A stretch of DNA of 64,000 nt from Phycisphaerales bacterium. Lineage in GTDB: Bacteria; Planctomycetota; Phycisphaerae; Phycisphaerales; UBA1924. The stretch covers positions 62,001 through 126,000 of the forward strand of contig JADLFE010000013.1 of NCBI GenBank assembly GCA_020845755.1, read 5' to 3'. This document shows, piece after piece, positions 43,976-53,442 of the stretch. A program made the translations under genes and the position numbers. Under the pieces are notes generated by a model. It searched no databases and was not told where the DNA came from. It saw only the letters and a list, made by a program, of their open reading frames with translations. How positions within the stretch are numbered: the first letter of the stretch is position 1; every line of letters begins with the position of its first letter.

Positions 43976-45088
43976 ATGAAGAAGATTTCGATGATCTGTT
44001 TGGCCGCTGGTCTGGCCTGCACCGCCACCGCGGTCGCGAAGCCCCCGGTTCAGGTCGCTGACCTGGGCGCCCACATCAAGCCCGAATTCGCCGCTCAGGC
44101 TCGTCTGGTCAATGGCAAGGTCGTGAAGGTTGGCGAGTGGATCTCCCTCGACTCGACCGTTTCGACCCGCGGCGCGATGGGCGTCTACGCCAGCTTCGAC
44201 TGCTTCGGTCTGTACATGTCCGACCTCTCCTACATGAACTTCTATAACGGTGGTTACGGTTCCTCCTACGCCGATCCCCGCTCCCCGGGCGCTGACCAGA
44301 ACACCGGTGGCTGCGGCATCGGTGGCAGCCGTTACTACTTCGGCACCACCTATAACAACCCCATCCAGGTTGACGACGTGCAGTCGAACACCTGCTTCGA
44401 CTTCGGCGGCGGCAACATCGACGGCTACGACTGGGGCTTCTTCTGGGGCGGCTCGACCCGCGCCTGCCTCATGGCCGTCTTCACCAGCAACGACGACATG
44501 AGCTGCGCGAACGTCTCTGACCCCCTCGCCAACAACTACAACAGCGGCGTCATCTTCGGCTGGTCGGCCCTCCCGCCCAGCGCGCCCTACTACTACCACG
44601 CCTCCTTCGAGGGCGTGTTCAGCACCAACGGCATCGTCTGCCCGTCGGCTGCCCCGGGCGGCTCCTACCTGTGGATGATCGGTAACGAGTACGACGATGT
44701 GAACAACATCTTCTACTACGACAGCACGGACGGCACCCAGCTCATGCTGTGGGGCACGGGCGAGGACACCGGCGAGGCTTATCGCGCCGGTACCCAGGGT
44801 CCCGACGGCTGGGACGACGACGCCCCGACCAGCGGCGCGTTCGAGTCCGGCGAGTGCTACGACAACTCGTGGGGCGGCTGCCCCTTCGAGGCTGGCAAGA
44901 CCGTTACCTTCCTCACCCTCCGTTGCCCGGCTGACGTTGACAACAACGGCTTCGTCAACGCCCTCGACTACGATGCGTTCGCTTCGGCCTTTGAGGCCGG
45001 CGACACCTGCGCCGACTTCGACGGCAACGGCTTCACCAACGCCCTCGACTATGACGCGTTCGCCTCGTCCTTCGAGTCCGGCTGCTAA
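43976..45088 (+). CDS. Secreted protein with C-terminal GC-type dockerin-like module
   Basis: This 370-residue protein has a signal peptide (CLAAGLACTATAVAKP) and a Tyr/Gly/Asn/Asp/Phe-rich body with many cysteines, for example GGSRYYFGTTYNNPIQVDD. The end holds two dockerin-like calcium loops, DVDNNGFVNALDYDAFASAF and DFDGNGFTNALDYDAFASSF, and stops with Gly-Cys. This ending, a GC-type dockerin anchor, is characteristic of Phycisphaerae surface or exported proteins and is thought to be a sorting signal. The body is not recognised. AGGAG at 43965-43969 supports ATG 43976. Codon use in this gene favours C-ending codons strongly, consistent with high expression. Confidence 0.88.
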   Translation: MKKISMICLAAGLACTATAVAKPPVQVADLGAHIKPEFAAQARLVNGKVVKVGEWISLDSTVSTRGAMGVYASFDCFGLYMSDLSYMNFYNGGYGSSYADPRSPGADQNTGGCGIGGSRYYFGTTYNNPIQVDDVQSNTCFDFGGGNIDGYDWGFFWGGSTRACLMAVFTSNDDMSCANVSDPLANNYNSGVIFGWSALPPSAPYYYHASFEGVFSTNGIVCPSAAPGGSYLWMIGNEYDDVNNIFYYDSTDGTQLMLWGTGEDTGEAYRAGTQGPDGWDDDAPTSGAFESGECYDNSWGGCPFEAGKTVTFLTLRCPADVDNNGFVNALDYDAFASAFEAGDTCADFDGNGFTNALDYDAFASSFESGC

Positions 45089-45127
45089 TCACAGTTCGGT
45101 CTTGAAGACTGTCTGAATGTCAGTCAG

Positions 45128-45164
45128 CACGGCCCTCGCATCGGCGAGGGCCGTGTTCTTTTTT
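45128..45164 (+). terminator. Strong rho-independent terminator
   Basis: A perfect 12-bp stem, CACGGCCCTCGC (45128-45139) with GCGAGGGCCGTG (45144-45155), has a 4-base ATCG loop and is followed by TTCTTTTTT (45156-45164). It lies 40 bases after the stop of the dockerin protein gene. Confidence 0.93.
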
Positions 45165-45270
45165 GCACGTGCTCCGCGTCCCCGCGACATCGCTCCGATG
45201 GGCGACGCATTCGCGCACGCGCACCTACCTTCCGCTCCGGGTGTTCGGCAGCGGAGAGTGATGGCACGAT

Positions 45271-46779
45271 TCAGGATTGCGTCCGGTCTGGCGCGCGGGG
45301 CACCCGCGCCTCCGCATTGAGCGCCTTGAACGCCTTCATCACGCGGGCGCGGGCCGACGCGTGGTCCGCGATCACGCCCGAGTAACCGAGCCTCGCCCGC
45401 ACCAGCGATGGGGGGTCATGGATCGCGTCGTCATCCAAGCCCGCCAGTTCGGGCACGAAGCGCCGGATGAACAGGCCCTGGGCGTCATAGGTCCGGCCTT
45501 GGCTAACGGGGTTGAAGATGCGGAAGTAGGGGGCGGCGTCGGTGCCTGTCGACGCCGACCATTGCCACCCGCCGTTGTTGCTCGCGAGGTATCCGTCGAC
45601 GAGGTTTCGCATGAAGTAGCGTTCGCCCATGCGCCAGTCGATGAAGAGGTCCTTGGTCAGGTACATCGCGACGATCATGCGCAGGCGGTTGTGCATCCAA
45701 CCGGTGGTGTTCAACTGGCGCATCGCCGCATCCACGATCGGCACGCCGGTATCGCCGCGGCACCAGGCGTCGAAATCGCGCGGGCTCTCGCGCCAGGCGA
45801 TGCGGTCGGTCTCGGGCTTGAAGGCCCTGTGCTTGCACACGCGAGGGAACGCCTGCACGATGTGGGTGTAGAACTCGCGCCAGACCAGTTCGCTTATCCA
45901 CTGGACCGGGCCCGGCCCGCCCGAATCGATCAATCCGTCGTTAGCCTGGAGGGCGGCGAGGAGACACTGCCTTGGAGACACGGCACCGCACGCGAGATAG
46001 GGCGAGAGGACGCTCGTGCCGTCGATCGCCGGATGATCGCGATCGGACTTGTATCGATCGAGGCGAGATGCTGCGAACCGACGCAGCCGCTTGATCGCCT
46101 CGTGCTCTCCTGCGGGCCAGAGCGATGGATCGACAGGGGAGAGAAAGCCCTCGACACTGGCGGGGATCTCGGAGGGCATGACGCCCGTCGGCGACTGATC
46201 CTTCGGCGCTCGGAGCACTCGCACGCCGCCGTGGTCGCTCAGCACCGCGAACCATCGCTTTTTGAAGGGCGTGAAGACGGTGTACGGGCGATCATCCAGG
46301 GTTCTGACCGATCCTGGCGCGAGCACAACCCGGTCGTCAAAGGGTGTGCAATCGATGCCGAGCCCTGCGAACGCAGTGCAGACAAGATGATCGCGTCGTG
46401 CCTCGTTGACTTCGTATTCGCGGTTGAAGTACAGCGCCGAAACCCGGTACCTCTGGGCGAGTTCTCCGAGCACCTTCGGCACATCTCGTGGCGTGTGTGC
46501 GGTCACGATCAGGAGCGGGATGTTCCGCGCGGCGAGGTCGCCCGAGAGTACACGGAGCGAACGGAGGATGAGATCGACACGGGCCGGGGCGACATCATGG
46601 GCCGTCCATTCGCCCGGCGAGATCACGAACACGCCCAGAACGCCCGCATCGGGCGCGGGGGACGTGGCCGCGTGGAGCGCCGAATTGTCCGCGATGCGGA
46701 GGTCGCTGCGGAACCAAACAAGATTCCTGGGCACTGGCGGGCTCCCGGAGAGGTTCCAGAGGGTTCGATACGTCGACAT
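45271..46779 (-). CDS. phr: Deoxyribodipyrimidine photolyase / cryptochrome family protein
   Basis: This 502-residue flavoprotein uses light to reverse UV-induced pyrimidine dimers. The N-terminal antenna domain starts LVWFRSDLRIADNSAL; the FAD domain has SPYLACGAVSPRQCL, WISELVWREFYTHIVQAFP, GVPIVDAAMRQLNTTGWMHNR and WQWSASTGTDAAPYFRIFNP. These fit CPD photolyases of class I. ATG 46777-46779 gives a standard length; the frame continues upstream to 47007 over sequence shared with the divergent helicase gene and is not supported. It diverges from the Lhr-type helicase. Confidence 0.95.
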   Translation of the reverse strand: MSTYRTLWNLSGSPPVPRNLVWFRSDLRIADNSALHAATSPAPDAGVLGVFVISPGEWTAHDVAPARVDLILRSLRVLSGDLAARNIPLLIVTAHTPRDVPKVLGELAQRYRVSALYFNREYEVNEARRDHLVCTAFAGLGIDCTPFDDRVVLAPGSVRTLDDRPYTVFTPFKKRWFAVLSDHGGVRVLRAPKDQSPTGVMPSEIPASVEGFLSPVDPSLWPAGEHEAIKRLRRFAASRLDRYKSDRDHPAIDGTSVLSPYLACGAVSPRQCLLAALQANDGLIDSGGPGPVQWISELVWREFYTHIVQAFPRVCKHRAFKPETDRIAWRESPRDFDAWCRGDTGVPIVDAAMRQLNTTGWMHNRLRMIVAMYLTKDLFIDWRMGERYFMRNLVDGYLASNNGGWQWSASTGTDAAPYFRIFNPVSQGRTYDAQGLFIRRFVPELAGLDDDAIHDPPSLVRARLGYSGVIADHASARARVMKAFKALNAEARVPRAPDRTQS

Positions 46780-46922
46780 GGTTGGACGCGACCTGGGTGG
46801 AATTCCCTCGAAAGACGAGGGTACGGGCGAGGGTCGTGCGAGGGCGGCCGGGCCCGATCGAGCGTGCACGCCCGGGGTATGGAGCGCGGGAGTGTCGGTG
46901 CGCCCGACCGTACCATTCTGGC

Positions 46923-49580
46923 GTGGCACGGAGGCGATCAACGAAGATCGATGGGCTCGCGCGCTTCGGCGTGCGGGGAGGAGCGGGATCGCGCGACGAC
47001 GCGCCACGCCCCGCGAGCGTCCAGGCGTGGTTTACGTCGCGCGGCTGGTCGCCGTTCGAGTATCAGCGCCGTGCGTGGGATGCCTACGCCGCCGGTCGCT
47101 CGGGGCTTGTGCAGGTCCCGACCGGCGCGGGCAAGACATACGCGGCGTTCGGCGGGCCGCTGCAGGAATTGATCGACGAGGCAATCGCGACAGGGGAAGA
47201 AGTCCCGCGATTGCGCGGCGTGCGGGTGCTCTATATCACACCGCTCCGCGCCGTATCACGCGACATCGAGCAGGCGTTGCGTGCGCCGATCGAGTCGATG
47301 GGCCTGCCGTGGCGTGTTGAAAGCAGGACGGGCGATACAACGTCGTCTGCGCGCGTGAAGCAGCGTGAGCGATTGCCGGAGGTGCTGGTGACGACGCCCG
47401 AGTCGTTGTCGCTGATGCTGACGTGGTCGGACGCGCCGGGGCGGTTCGGGGGGCTGCGGGCCGCGATCGTTGATGAGTGGCACGAACTGTTGACGAGCAA
47501 GCGTGGCACGCAGGTGGAGGTTGCGTTGTCGCGTCTGCGTTCCTTTGCGCCGGCGCTCCGGACATGGGCGTTGACGGCCACGATCTCCAACGCCCGCGAG
47601 GCCGCGAGGGCGATCGTCGGCGCGACGGACGATGAACCCGTGATCGTGACGACGGACATGGTGCGCCGGGTGCGTGTTGACACGGTGCTCCCCGCGCCGG
47701 GCGATCCGTTCCCGTGGGCGGGGCACCTGGGTCTCTCGATGCTCGACCGCGTTGTAGAGGCGATCGATCCCTCTCGGTCGACGTTGGTATTCACGAACAC
47801 GCGATCGCAGGCCGAGCGCTGGTACCAGGCGATCCTCTCACGCCGCCCGGAGTGGGAGCGTGTCGCGGGCCTGCATCACGGCTCGGTCGATCGCGACCGG
47901 CGCGAGGAGATCGAGCACGGCCTGAAGCATGGCACGATCCGTCTGGTGGTCGCTACTTCATCGCTCGATCTCGGAGTCGACTTTGCGCCCGTCGAGCGAG
48001 TGATGCAGATCGGCTCGCCCAAGGGCATCGCGCGCTTGATGCAGCGTGCCGGTCGTGCCGCGCACCGCCCGGGTGAAGACTGCTGCATCACCTGCGTACC
48101 GACGCACGGCCTGGAACTGCTCGAAGTCGCGGCGGTGCGCCGGGCGATCGAGCGGGGCGAGGTTGAGTCGAGAAAGCCCGCGGACAAACCGCTGGACGTG
48201 CTGGCGCAGCACATCGTGACGTGCGCCATGGGAGGCGGATTTTCCGAGGACGAACTCTTTGCGCAAGTGCGGAGCGCCTGGTCCTATCGCGACCTCTCGC
48301 GCGGTGAATTCGATTGGGCGCTCTCGCTCGTGCGTGAGGGCGGTGAGACGCTGCGAGCATACCCGCATTATCACCGCGTGAAGCCGGGCGAGGACGGGCG
48401 GTACACCGTCACATCGCCGCGGATCGCGACCATCCACCGTCTCAACGTCGGCACGATCGTTGGCGAAGCAACGATCACGGTCGCGTGGGCCTCAGGGCGG
48501 ACGCTCGGGCAGATCGAAGAGAACTTCATCACGCCCCTCCGCCCGGGGGACAAGTTCGTGTTTGCGGGGAAAGTTGTCGAGTTCGTGCGCGTTCATGACA
48601 TGACCGCGATCGTGCGCCCGGCCAAGGGCACAACCAACTTCACGCCGATCTGGGCCGGCACGCGGCTTCCGATCAGCGAATCGATGGGGCGTGCGATGCG
48701 CGAGTTGCTCGAACGAGCATCGCAAGGTGTGGCAGACGGCCCTGAAATGGAGGCGGCCAGCCCGCTCGTGCACGCGATGAGCCACCTCTCGCATGTGCCA
48801 CGTGAGGACGAAGTCCTGATCGAACTCTGCGCGACACGCGAGGGCTCGCATCTGTTCATCTATCCGTTCGAGGGCAGGCTTGTGCACGGGGGTATCGCGG
48901 CGCTGCTCGCGTACCGCGTATCCCGCCGCGTCAAGACGACGTTTTCCATCGCGGCCAATGACTACGGCTTTGAGTTGGTCGCTCCGAGCGGCTTCGACTT
49001 CGAGTCACACCTGCACGCCGACTCGCCGCGGGCACTCTTCGACGCCGCGACGCTCTGGGACGATGTGCGAGAGAGTGTCAATCTCGCCGAACTCGCGCGT
49101 CATCAGTTCCGCGAGATCGCGCGCGTCTCCGGGCTGGTGCAGCAGTCCTACCCGGGCGCTCGCAAGGGGGCGCGTCAGACGCAGGCCAACGCCGGGTTGA
49201 TCTACGACGTCTTCCGCGAGTTTGATCCGGGCAATCTGTTGCTCGAGCAGGCACGCCGCGAGGTCTTCGACCGCCAGTTTGAGGAGAGCCGGCTGGCGCG
49301 TACACTGGAGCGCCTGAGGCGGGCAAGGCTGGCCATTCGGCGCGTCACTCGCCCGACACCGCTGGGCCTCCCGCTGGTGATCGAGCGGATCGGTGGGCGT
49401 TTGTCGAGCCAATCGCTCGCCGACCGCGTGGAGCAAATGAAGGCAGCATGGGAGAAGGATCTCGCCAACATCGGCAGGAGCGAGTCACGGAAGGCGACGT
49501 GCGCGGGCTCGATTCGGCGTGCCGCGAGCAAGCCTCGCGCGGCGCGCCCATCCTCGCCGGCGGAGAACCCGTCACCCTGA
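46923..49580 (+). CDS. lhr: Lhr-type DEXH helicase, ligase-associated DNA damage response group
   Basis: This protein of about 885 residues is a superfamily 2 helicase. VQVPTGAGKTYAAFGGPL is the Walker A motif, IVDEWHEL the DEXH box, ALTATISN motif III, and QRAGRAAHRPGE motif VI, followed by the Lhr core region (LAQHIVTCAMGGGFSEDELF; FVFAGKVVEFVRVHDMTAIV). The size and absence of the long bacterial Lhr C-terminal region fit the helicase of the ligase-associated repair cluster. The downstream pdeM gene, which overlaps it, confirms the context. The exact start is uncertain; GTG 46923 is used. Confidence 0.92.
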   Translation: MARRRSTKIDGLARFGVRGGAGSRDDAPRPASVQAWFTSRGWSPFEYQRRAWDAYAAGRSGLVQVPTGAGKTYAAFGGPLQELIDEAIATGEEVPRLRGVRVLYITPLRAVSRDIEQALRAPIESMGLPWRVESRTGDTTSSARVKQRERLPEVLVTTPESLSLMLTWSDAPGRFGGLRAAIVDEWHELLTSKRGTQVEVALSRLRSFAPALRTWALTATISNAREAARAIVGATDDEPVIVTTDMVRRVRVDTVLPAPGDPFPWAGHLGLSMLDRVVEAIDPSRSTLVFTNTRSQAERWYQAILSRRPEWERVAGLHHGSVDRDRREEIEHGLKHGTIRLVVATSSLDLGVDFAPVERVMQIGSPKGIARLMQRAGRAAHRPGEDCCITCVPTHGLELLEVAAVRRAIERGEVESRKPADKPLDVLAQHIVTCAMGGGFSEDELFAQVRSAWSYRDLSRGEFDWALSLVREGGETLRAYPHYHRVKPGEDGRYTVTSPRIATIHRLNVGTIVGEATITVAWASGRTLGQIEENFITPLRPGDKFVFAGKVVEFVRVHDMTAIVRPAKGTTNFTPIWAGTRLPISESMGRAMRELLERASQGVADGPEMEAASPLVHAMSHLSHVPREDEVLIELCATREGSHLFIYPFEGRLVHGGIAALLAYRVSRRVKTTFSIAANDYGFELVAPSGFDFESHLHADSPRALFDAATLWDDVRESVNLAELARHQFREIARVSGLVQQSYPGARKGARQTQANAGLIYDVFREFDPGNLLLEQARREVFDRQFEESRLARTLERLRRARLAIRRVTRPTPLGLPLVIERIGGRLSSQSLADRVEQMKAAWEKDLANIGRSESRKATCAGSIRRAASKPRAARPSSPAENPSP

Positions 49581-50224
49581 CGGCGATCGGCGGGGTGTGG
49601 TGGGCGAGGGCGTCGACGTACATCGTCGCCGACCTGCATCTCGGACGGGCCGAACTGATGGGAACACGCGGGATCGCCATGCCAGCCGCGATGACGGGCC
49701 GCGTTCTCGAATCGCTCGCGGATGAACTGAAGCGCCGGGCCGCGCGGAGACTCCTCGTGCTCGGCGATCTCCTCCATGGCCCGGCGGGCATCACGCCCGA
49801 TCTGATCGAGCGTGTCGCCGCGTGGCGGCGTGACATCGCCTGTGAGTTGCTCGTTGTCCCAGGAAACCACGATCGCGCGATCGAGCGTGTGGAGCAGGAG
49901 TGGGGGATGACCATCACCGGCGCGGTCTGGCGTGATGGTCCGTTCGAGTTCGCGCACGCGCCCGACGACCTGTCCGGCGGGGTGTTCGGCTGGTGCGGAC
50001 ATGTTCATCCCGCGATCACCATCAAGCACGGGCCGGACGCCTTGAAATTGCGGGTATTCCACGTCGACGAATCCCGCGGCATCCTCCCCGCGATGTGCCC
50101 GCTTGCGTCGGGCGGCGGCATCCGGAAGCACACCGGTGCGCGCGTCTTCGCCATCGCGGGCGATCATGTGCTGGAGGTGCGATCACCCGAAATCCGCGAG
50201 GTGACGCGGCGCACAAGATCCTGA
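49499..50224 (+). CDS. pdeM: Metallophosphoesterase, PdeM-type (ligase-associated DNA damage response)
   Basis: This calcineurin-like nuclease of about 241 residues shows YIVADLHLGRAEL, LLVLGDLLHG, VVPGNHDRAIERV and GWCGHVHP, the family metal motifs in order. In many bacteria the gene sits with lhr, an ATP-dependent ligase and an MBL-fold exonuclease. Here only lhr precedes it, overlapping by about 80 bases if GTG 49499 (with GGAAGG upstream) is the start; an upstream ATG 49448 is another candidate. Its 3' end overlaps the convergent peroxiredoxin gene by about 61 bases. Confidence 0.85.
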   Translation: MRGLDSACREQASRGAPILAGGEPVTLTAIGGVWWARASTYIVADLHLGRAELMGTRGIAMPAAMTGRVLESLADELKRRAARRLLVLGDLLHGPAGITPDLIERVAAWRRDIACELLVVPGNHDRAIERVEQEWGMTITGAVWRDGPFEFAHAPDDLSGGVFGWCGHVHPAITIKHGPDALKLRVFHVDESRGILPAMCPLASGGGIRKHTGARVFAIAGDHVLEVRSPEIREVTRRTRS

Positions 50225-50637
50225 TGCGGGCCCAGCGTGAGATCGGCGACGACGCGATCGACAATCGTGCCGTCCTTGGCGATCAGGAATGTCGCGCGAC
50301 GGATGAGCAGTCCGAACAGCGCCGAAACGCCGTAGAGCCTCGCGATCACTCGCCCGGCATCCGCGACGAGCGTGAACGGGAGCCCGTAGCGGGCGATGAA
50401 TGATCCGTGCGAAGCGTCTCCCTGCGGGCTCACGCCGATGATCCGCACCGAAGTCGCGGCGAGCGACGGCTCCGCATCACGCAGCATGCACGCCTGCGCG
50501 GTGCACACGCGGGTGAAATCGGCGGGGTAGAAATAGAGAAGTACGGGCCCCCCCGCGAAGCACTCACGGAGCGTGCGCGGGCCCGTGTCCGTCTGCGGCA
50601 GCGAGAAATCAGGGGCGGAGTCGCCGATGTTGAGCAT
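50164..50637 (-). CDS. Peroxiredoxin (BCP/thioredoxin peroxidase type)
   Basis: This 157-residue protein reduces peroxides. The active-site segment is ADFTRVCTAQACMLRD, with the peroxidatic cysteine and a second cysteine five residues later, as in Bcp-type enzymes (usually DFTPGCTxExC). The Pro of the usual TPxxC motif is replaced: it reads TRVC, a notable change at a normally conserved position. I chose ATG 50635-50637 (MLNIGDSAPDF); a longer frame adds a non-conserved stretch. It faces the aminotransferase gene divergently. Confidence 0.85.
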   Translation of the reverse strand: MLNIGDSAPDFSLPQTDTGPRTLRECFAGGPVLLYFYPADFTRVCTAQACMLRDAEPSLAATSVRIIGVSPQGDASHGSFIARYGLPFTLVADAGRVIARLYGVSALFGLLIRRATFLIAKDGTIVDRVVADLTLGPHQDLVRRVTSRISGDRTSST

Positions 50638-50711
50638 GGCGAAGGGTTGGCACGCCGGCGTGCGTTCGCAAGCGCCTTTCGCCGGGGCTGCATCGCGGAT
50701 ATCGTGATCGC

Positions 50712-51917
50712 ATGAACACGGTCGCCGCAAGACTCGCCCCGTTCGGCACGACGATCTTCACCGAGATGACGCGTCTGGCCCAGCGCCACTCCGCCGTCAA
50801 CCTCGCGCAGGGATTCCCCGATTTCGATGGGCCCGATTTCGTGAAGGAAGCCGCGATCGATGCGATCCGTGCCGGGCGCTCCCAATACGCGCGGATGTTC
50901 GGCGATCCGGGGCTCAACAGCGCCCTCGCCGCTCGCTGGGAATCACTCACCGCGCAGCGCGTCGACCCGGATACGCAGGTTACCGTCACGAGCGGATGCA
51001 CCGAGGCGATCGCTGCCACCATGCTCGGCGTGATCAACCCGGGCGATCGTGTCGTGATGTTCGAGCCTTTCTACGACTCGTACCGCGCCAGCGCCGCGAT
51101 GGCGGGCGCCGAGATCCGATTCGTCACGCTCTGTCCCCCCGTCGATCTTTGCGCCGGGCACGTTACGACCGCGCCGTTCTGGTTCGATATGGGCGAACTC
51201 GAAAGAGCGATGACCGGCGCTCGCGCGATCCTTGTGAACACGCCGCACAATCCCACCGGGCACGTCTTCTCGCGCGACGAACTCGAGCGCATTGCATTTC
51301 TATGCGCCAAGCACAATGTGCTCGCGATTACCGATGAGGTGTACGAGGACCTGACCTACGGGCACGAGCATGTCCGTCTCGCCACGCTCCCGGGCATGAG
51401 TGAGCGGACGATCACGCTCTCCAGTCTGGGCAAGACGTTCAGCCTCACGGGATGGAAGATCGGCTGGGCGATCACGACGCCCGATCTCTCGCGGGCCGTG
51501 CGTGCCGCGCACCAGTTTCTGACCTTCGCGACCGCCACGCCGCTCCAGGTCGGCGCGATCGCCGCCATCGAGCGTGGGAGTGACTACGTCGCGGCGCTCC
51601 GCGCGCGGTTCACCCAGGGACGCGAGTTCCTCGCGACCACGCTGGCATCGCTGGGGTTCGGGGTAGTCATGCCGCGCGGCACGTACTTCATCATGGCCGA
51701 CCACACCGAGGTGTCACGCCGCATGGGCGTCGCCGGCGACGTCGAGTTCTGCCGCGAACTGCCCGCTCGATTCGGCGTGGCCGCGATTCCGCCCAGTGTC
51801 TTCTACGACAATCCACAGCACGGGCGACCGCTCGTGCGATTCGCGTTCTGCAAGAAGCAGGAGACGTTGGAAGAAGCCGCGACGCGGTTGCGTTCAATCA
51901 TTGCCGCGTCGCGTTGA
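50712..51917 (+). CDS. Class I aminotransferase, methionine/kynurenine type
   Basis: This 401-residue PLP enzyme begins MNTVAARLAPFGTTIFTEMTRLA and has NLAQGFPDFDGP, VTSGCTEAIAATMLGV, NTPHNPTGHVFSRDEL, TDEVYEDLTYGHEH and the lysine region SLGKTFSLTGWKIGW. These match the YbdL/kynurenine-oxoglutarate transaminase group, which acts on methionine, glutamine or kynurenine. The substrate is not fixed. The next gene begins 15 bases after the stop. Confidence 0.92.
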   Translation: MNTVAARLAPFGTTIFTEMTRLAQRHSAVNLAQGFPDFDGPDFVKEAAIDAIRAGRSQYARMFGDPGLNSALAARWESLTAQRVDPDTQVTVTSGCTEAIAATMLGVINPGDRVVMFEPFYDSYRASAAMAGAEIRFVTLCPPVDLCAGHVTTAPFWFDMGELERAMTGARAILVNTPHNPTGHVFSRDELERIAFLCAKHNVLAITDEVYEDLTYGHEHVRLATLPGMSERTITLSSLGKTFSLTGWKIGWAITTPDLSRAVRAAHQFLTFATATPLQVGAIAAIERGSDYVAALRARFTQGREFLATTLASLGFGVVMPRGTYFIMADHTEVSRRMGVAGDVEFCRELPARFGVAAIPPSVFYDNPQHGRPLVRFAFCKKQETLEEAATRLRSIIAASR

Positions 51918-51931
51918 GAGGAGCATCGCGC

Positions 51932-53233
51932 GTGGGCAAATGGCGTGACATCGCCGATCTCGTGGTGCGTGCGGCGATCGACGCCGCGGACGCGGCGCAG
52001 GCCGTGCGTCGTGCCTGGACACCGATCGCCGACGGTCCGCTGCTGGCACTGTCGATCGGCAAGGCGTCGGTTGCGATGGCGCGTGCTGCCGATGAACTGC
52101 TCGCGCACCGCGAATTCGCCGGGATCGTGACGGCCGCGCCGGAGTGCGCCGCCAGCAACCTCGGTGCGCACTGGCGTGTATTCCCCTGCGATCACCCACT
52201 CGCGACCCGGCGGAATGTCGATGCCGCGCTCCACATCGAATCGCACGTGCGTGAATTTGCACTGCGCCACGCGGCACGCGGCTCGCTCGTGGTGCTCGTT
52301 TCGGGCGGCGGGTCGGCACACCTCACGCTCCCTGCCGAGCCCATCCCGCTCGACGAATACACCGAACTTCAACGGCGCCTCATGCTCGCGGGCGCGACGA
52401 TCAACGAACTCAATGTCGTGCGAAAGCATTGCGAGCGTCTCAAGGGCGGGCGGCTGGCCGCGCTCGCGGGCGACCTGCGTGTGCGAGCGCTCGTGATCTC
52501 TGATGTCATCGGCGACCCGCTGGATGTCATCGCCAGCGGGCCGCTCGCGCCCGATCCATCCACTTTCGCTGATGCGATCGGCGTCATCGCCGCTCGCGGC
52601 TGCACAGGAGTCTCCACGAGCGTCGATACAGCCCTCGAACAAGGCACGCGCGGTCAACGTCCCGAGACTCCAAAGCCGGGCGACCCCGTCTTTGACTCGG
52701 TCGAGTCGCGGATCATCTCCGGGAACGTAGCGGCCGTCCTCGCGGTCGGCTGCGCGATCGGGTCGCACTCCAAGGTGACACAACAACGCACCGCGGTTAC
52801 GGGCGAGGCACGCAGCGTAGCAATCCGAATCGTGGATGCGCTCGCGGCCGACGTAGCATCACGGCATGCGCCGTCCTGCATCATCTGGGGGGGTGAGCCG
52901 ACTGTCAGCGTTGGCGATTTGCCCGGACGCGGCGGGCCCAGCCAGGAAGTCGCCCTCGCTGCCGCGATCGAGTTGGAGCGCCGTGGTATGGACGATGCGT
53001 GCGTCATCACGTTTTCTACCGACGGCATCGATGGACCGACTTGCAACGCGGGGGGGATCGGCGATGCCGCGCTCTGCCGAGAACTGCAAAGCGCCGGGCA
53101 TGACCCCGCCGCGATGCTCGCGATGCACGATAGCGCGACGGCGCTCGAGTACGCCGGCAAGGCGATCAAGACAGGCCCGACCGGTACGAATGTGAACCAT
53201 GTCTTCATCGCGTGCTCCGATCGCGGCGGATGA
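51932..53233 (+). CDS. Glycerate 2-kinase (MOFRL family)
   Basis: This 433-residue protein resembles glycerate 2-kinases of the GckA/TtuD group. LSIGKASVAMARAADELL opens the protein, LVVLVSGGGSAHLTLP is the glycine-rich nucleotide loop, and the MOFRL-type C-terminal domain has PGRGGPSQEVALAAAIELE and FSTDGIDGPTCNAGGIGD. It makes 2-phosphoglycerate from glycerate. I chose GTG 51932 because GAGAGGAG at 51916-51923 precedes it by eight bases. It lies 14 bases after the aminotransferase stop, so one operon is likely. Confidence 0.9.
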   Translation: MGKWRDIADLVVRAAIDAADAAQAVRRAWTPIADGPLLALSIGKASVAMARAADELLAHREFAGIVTAAPECAASNLGAHWRVFPCDHPLATRRNVDAALHIESHVREFALRHAARGSLVVLVSGGGSAHLTLPAEPIPLDEYTELQRRLMLAGATINELNVVRKHCERLKGGRLAALAGDLRVRALVISDVIGDPLDVIASGPLAPDPSTFADAIGVIAARGCTGVSTSVDTALEQGTRGQRPETPKPGDPVFDSVESRIISGNVAAVLAVGCAIGSHSKVTQQRTAVTGEARSVAIRIVDALAADVASRHAPSCIIWGGEPTVSVGDLPGRGGPSQEVALAAAIELERRGMDDACVITFSTDGIDGPTCNAGGIGDAALCRELQSAGHDPAAMLAMHDSATALEYAGKAIKTGPTGTNVNHVFIACSDRGG

Positions 53234-53442
53234 TCGTCATGATCCGGCTGCGACCGGCCCGCCATCGACGCGAAGGAACCGCGTGCCGCGCATCGTGCGG
53301 CGAACCGCGCCTACCAGCGAGCGGGAACTGGAGATGGGAAGGCGTGAATGAGTCCGGCTAGCCTCGAATCGGGTCAATCGCATGGCTCGCCTCGCAATCG
53401 ATGCTGCTCGACGGCCGCCCGATTTCCCCTTCCGGCGCCTGA

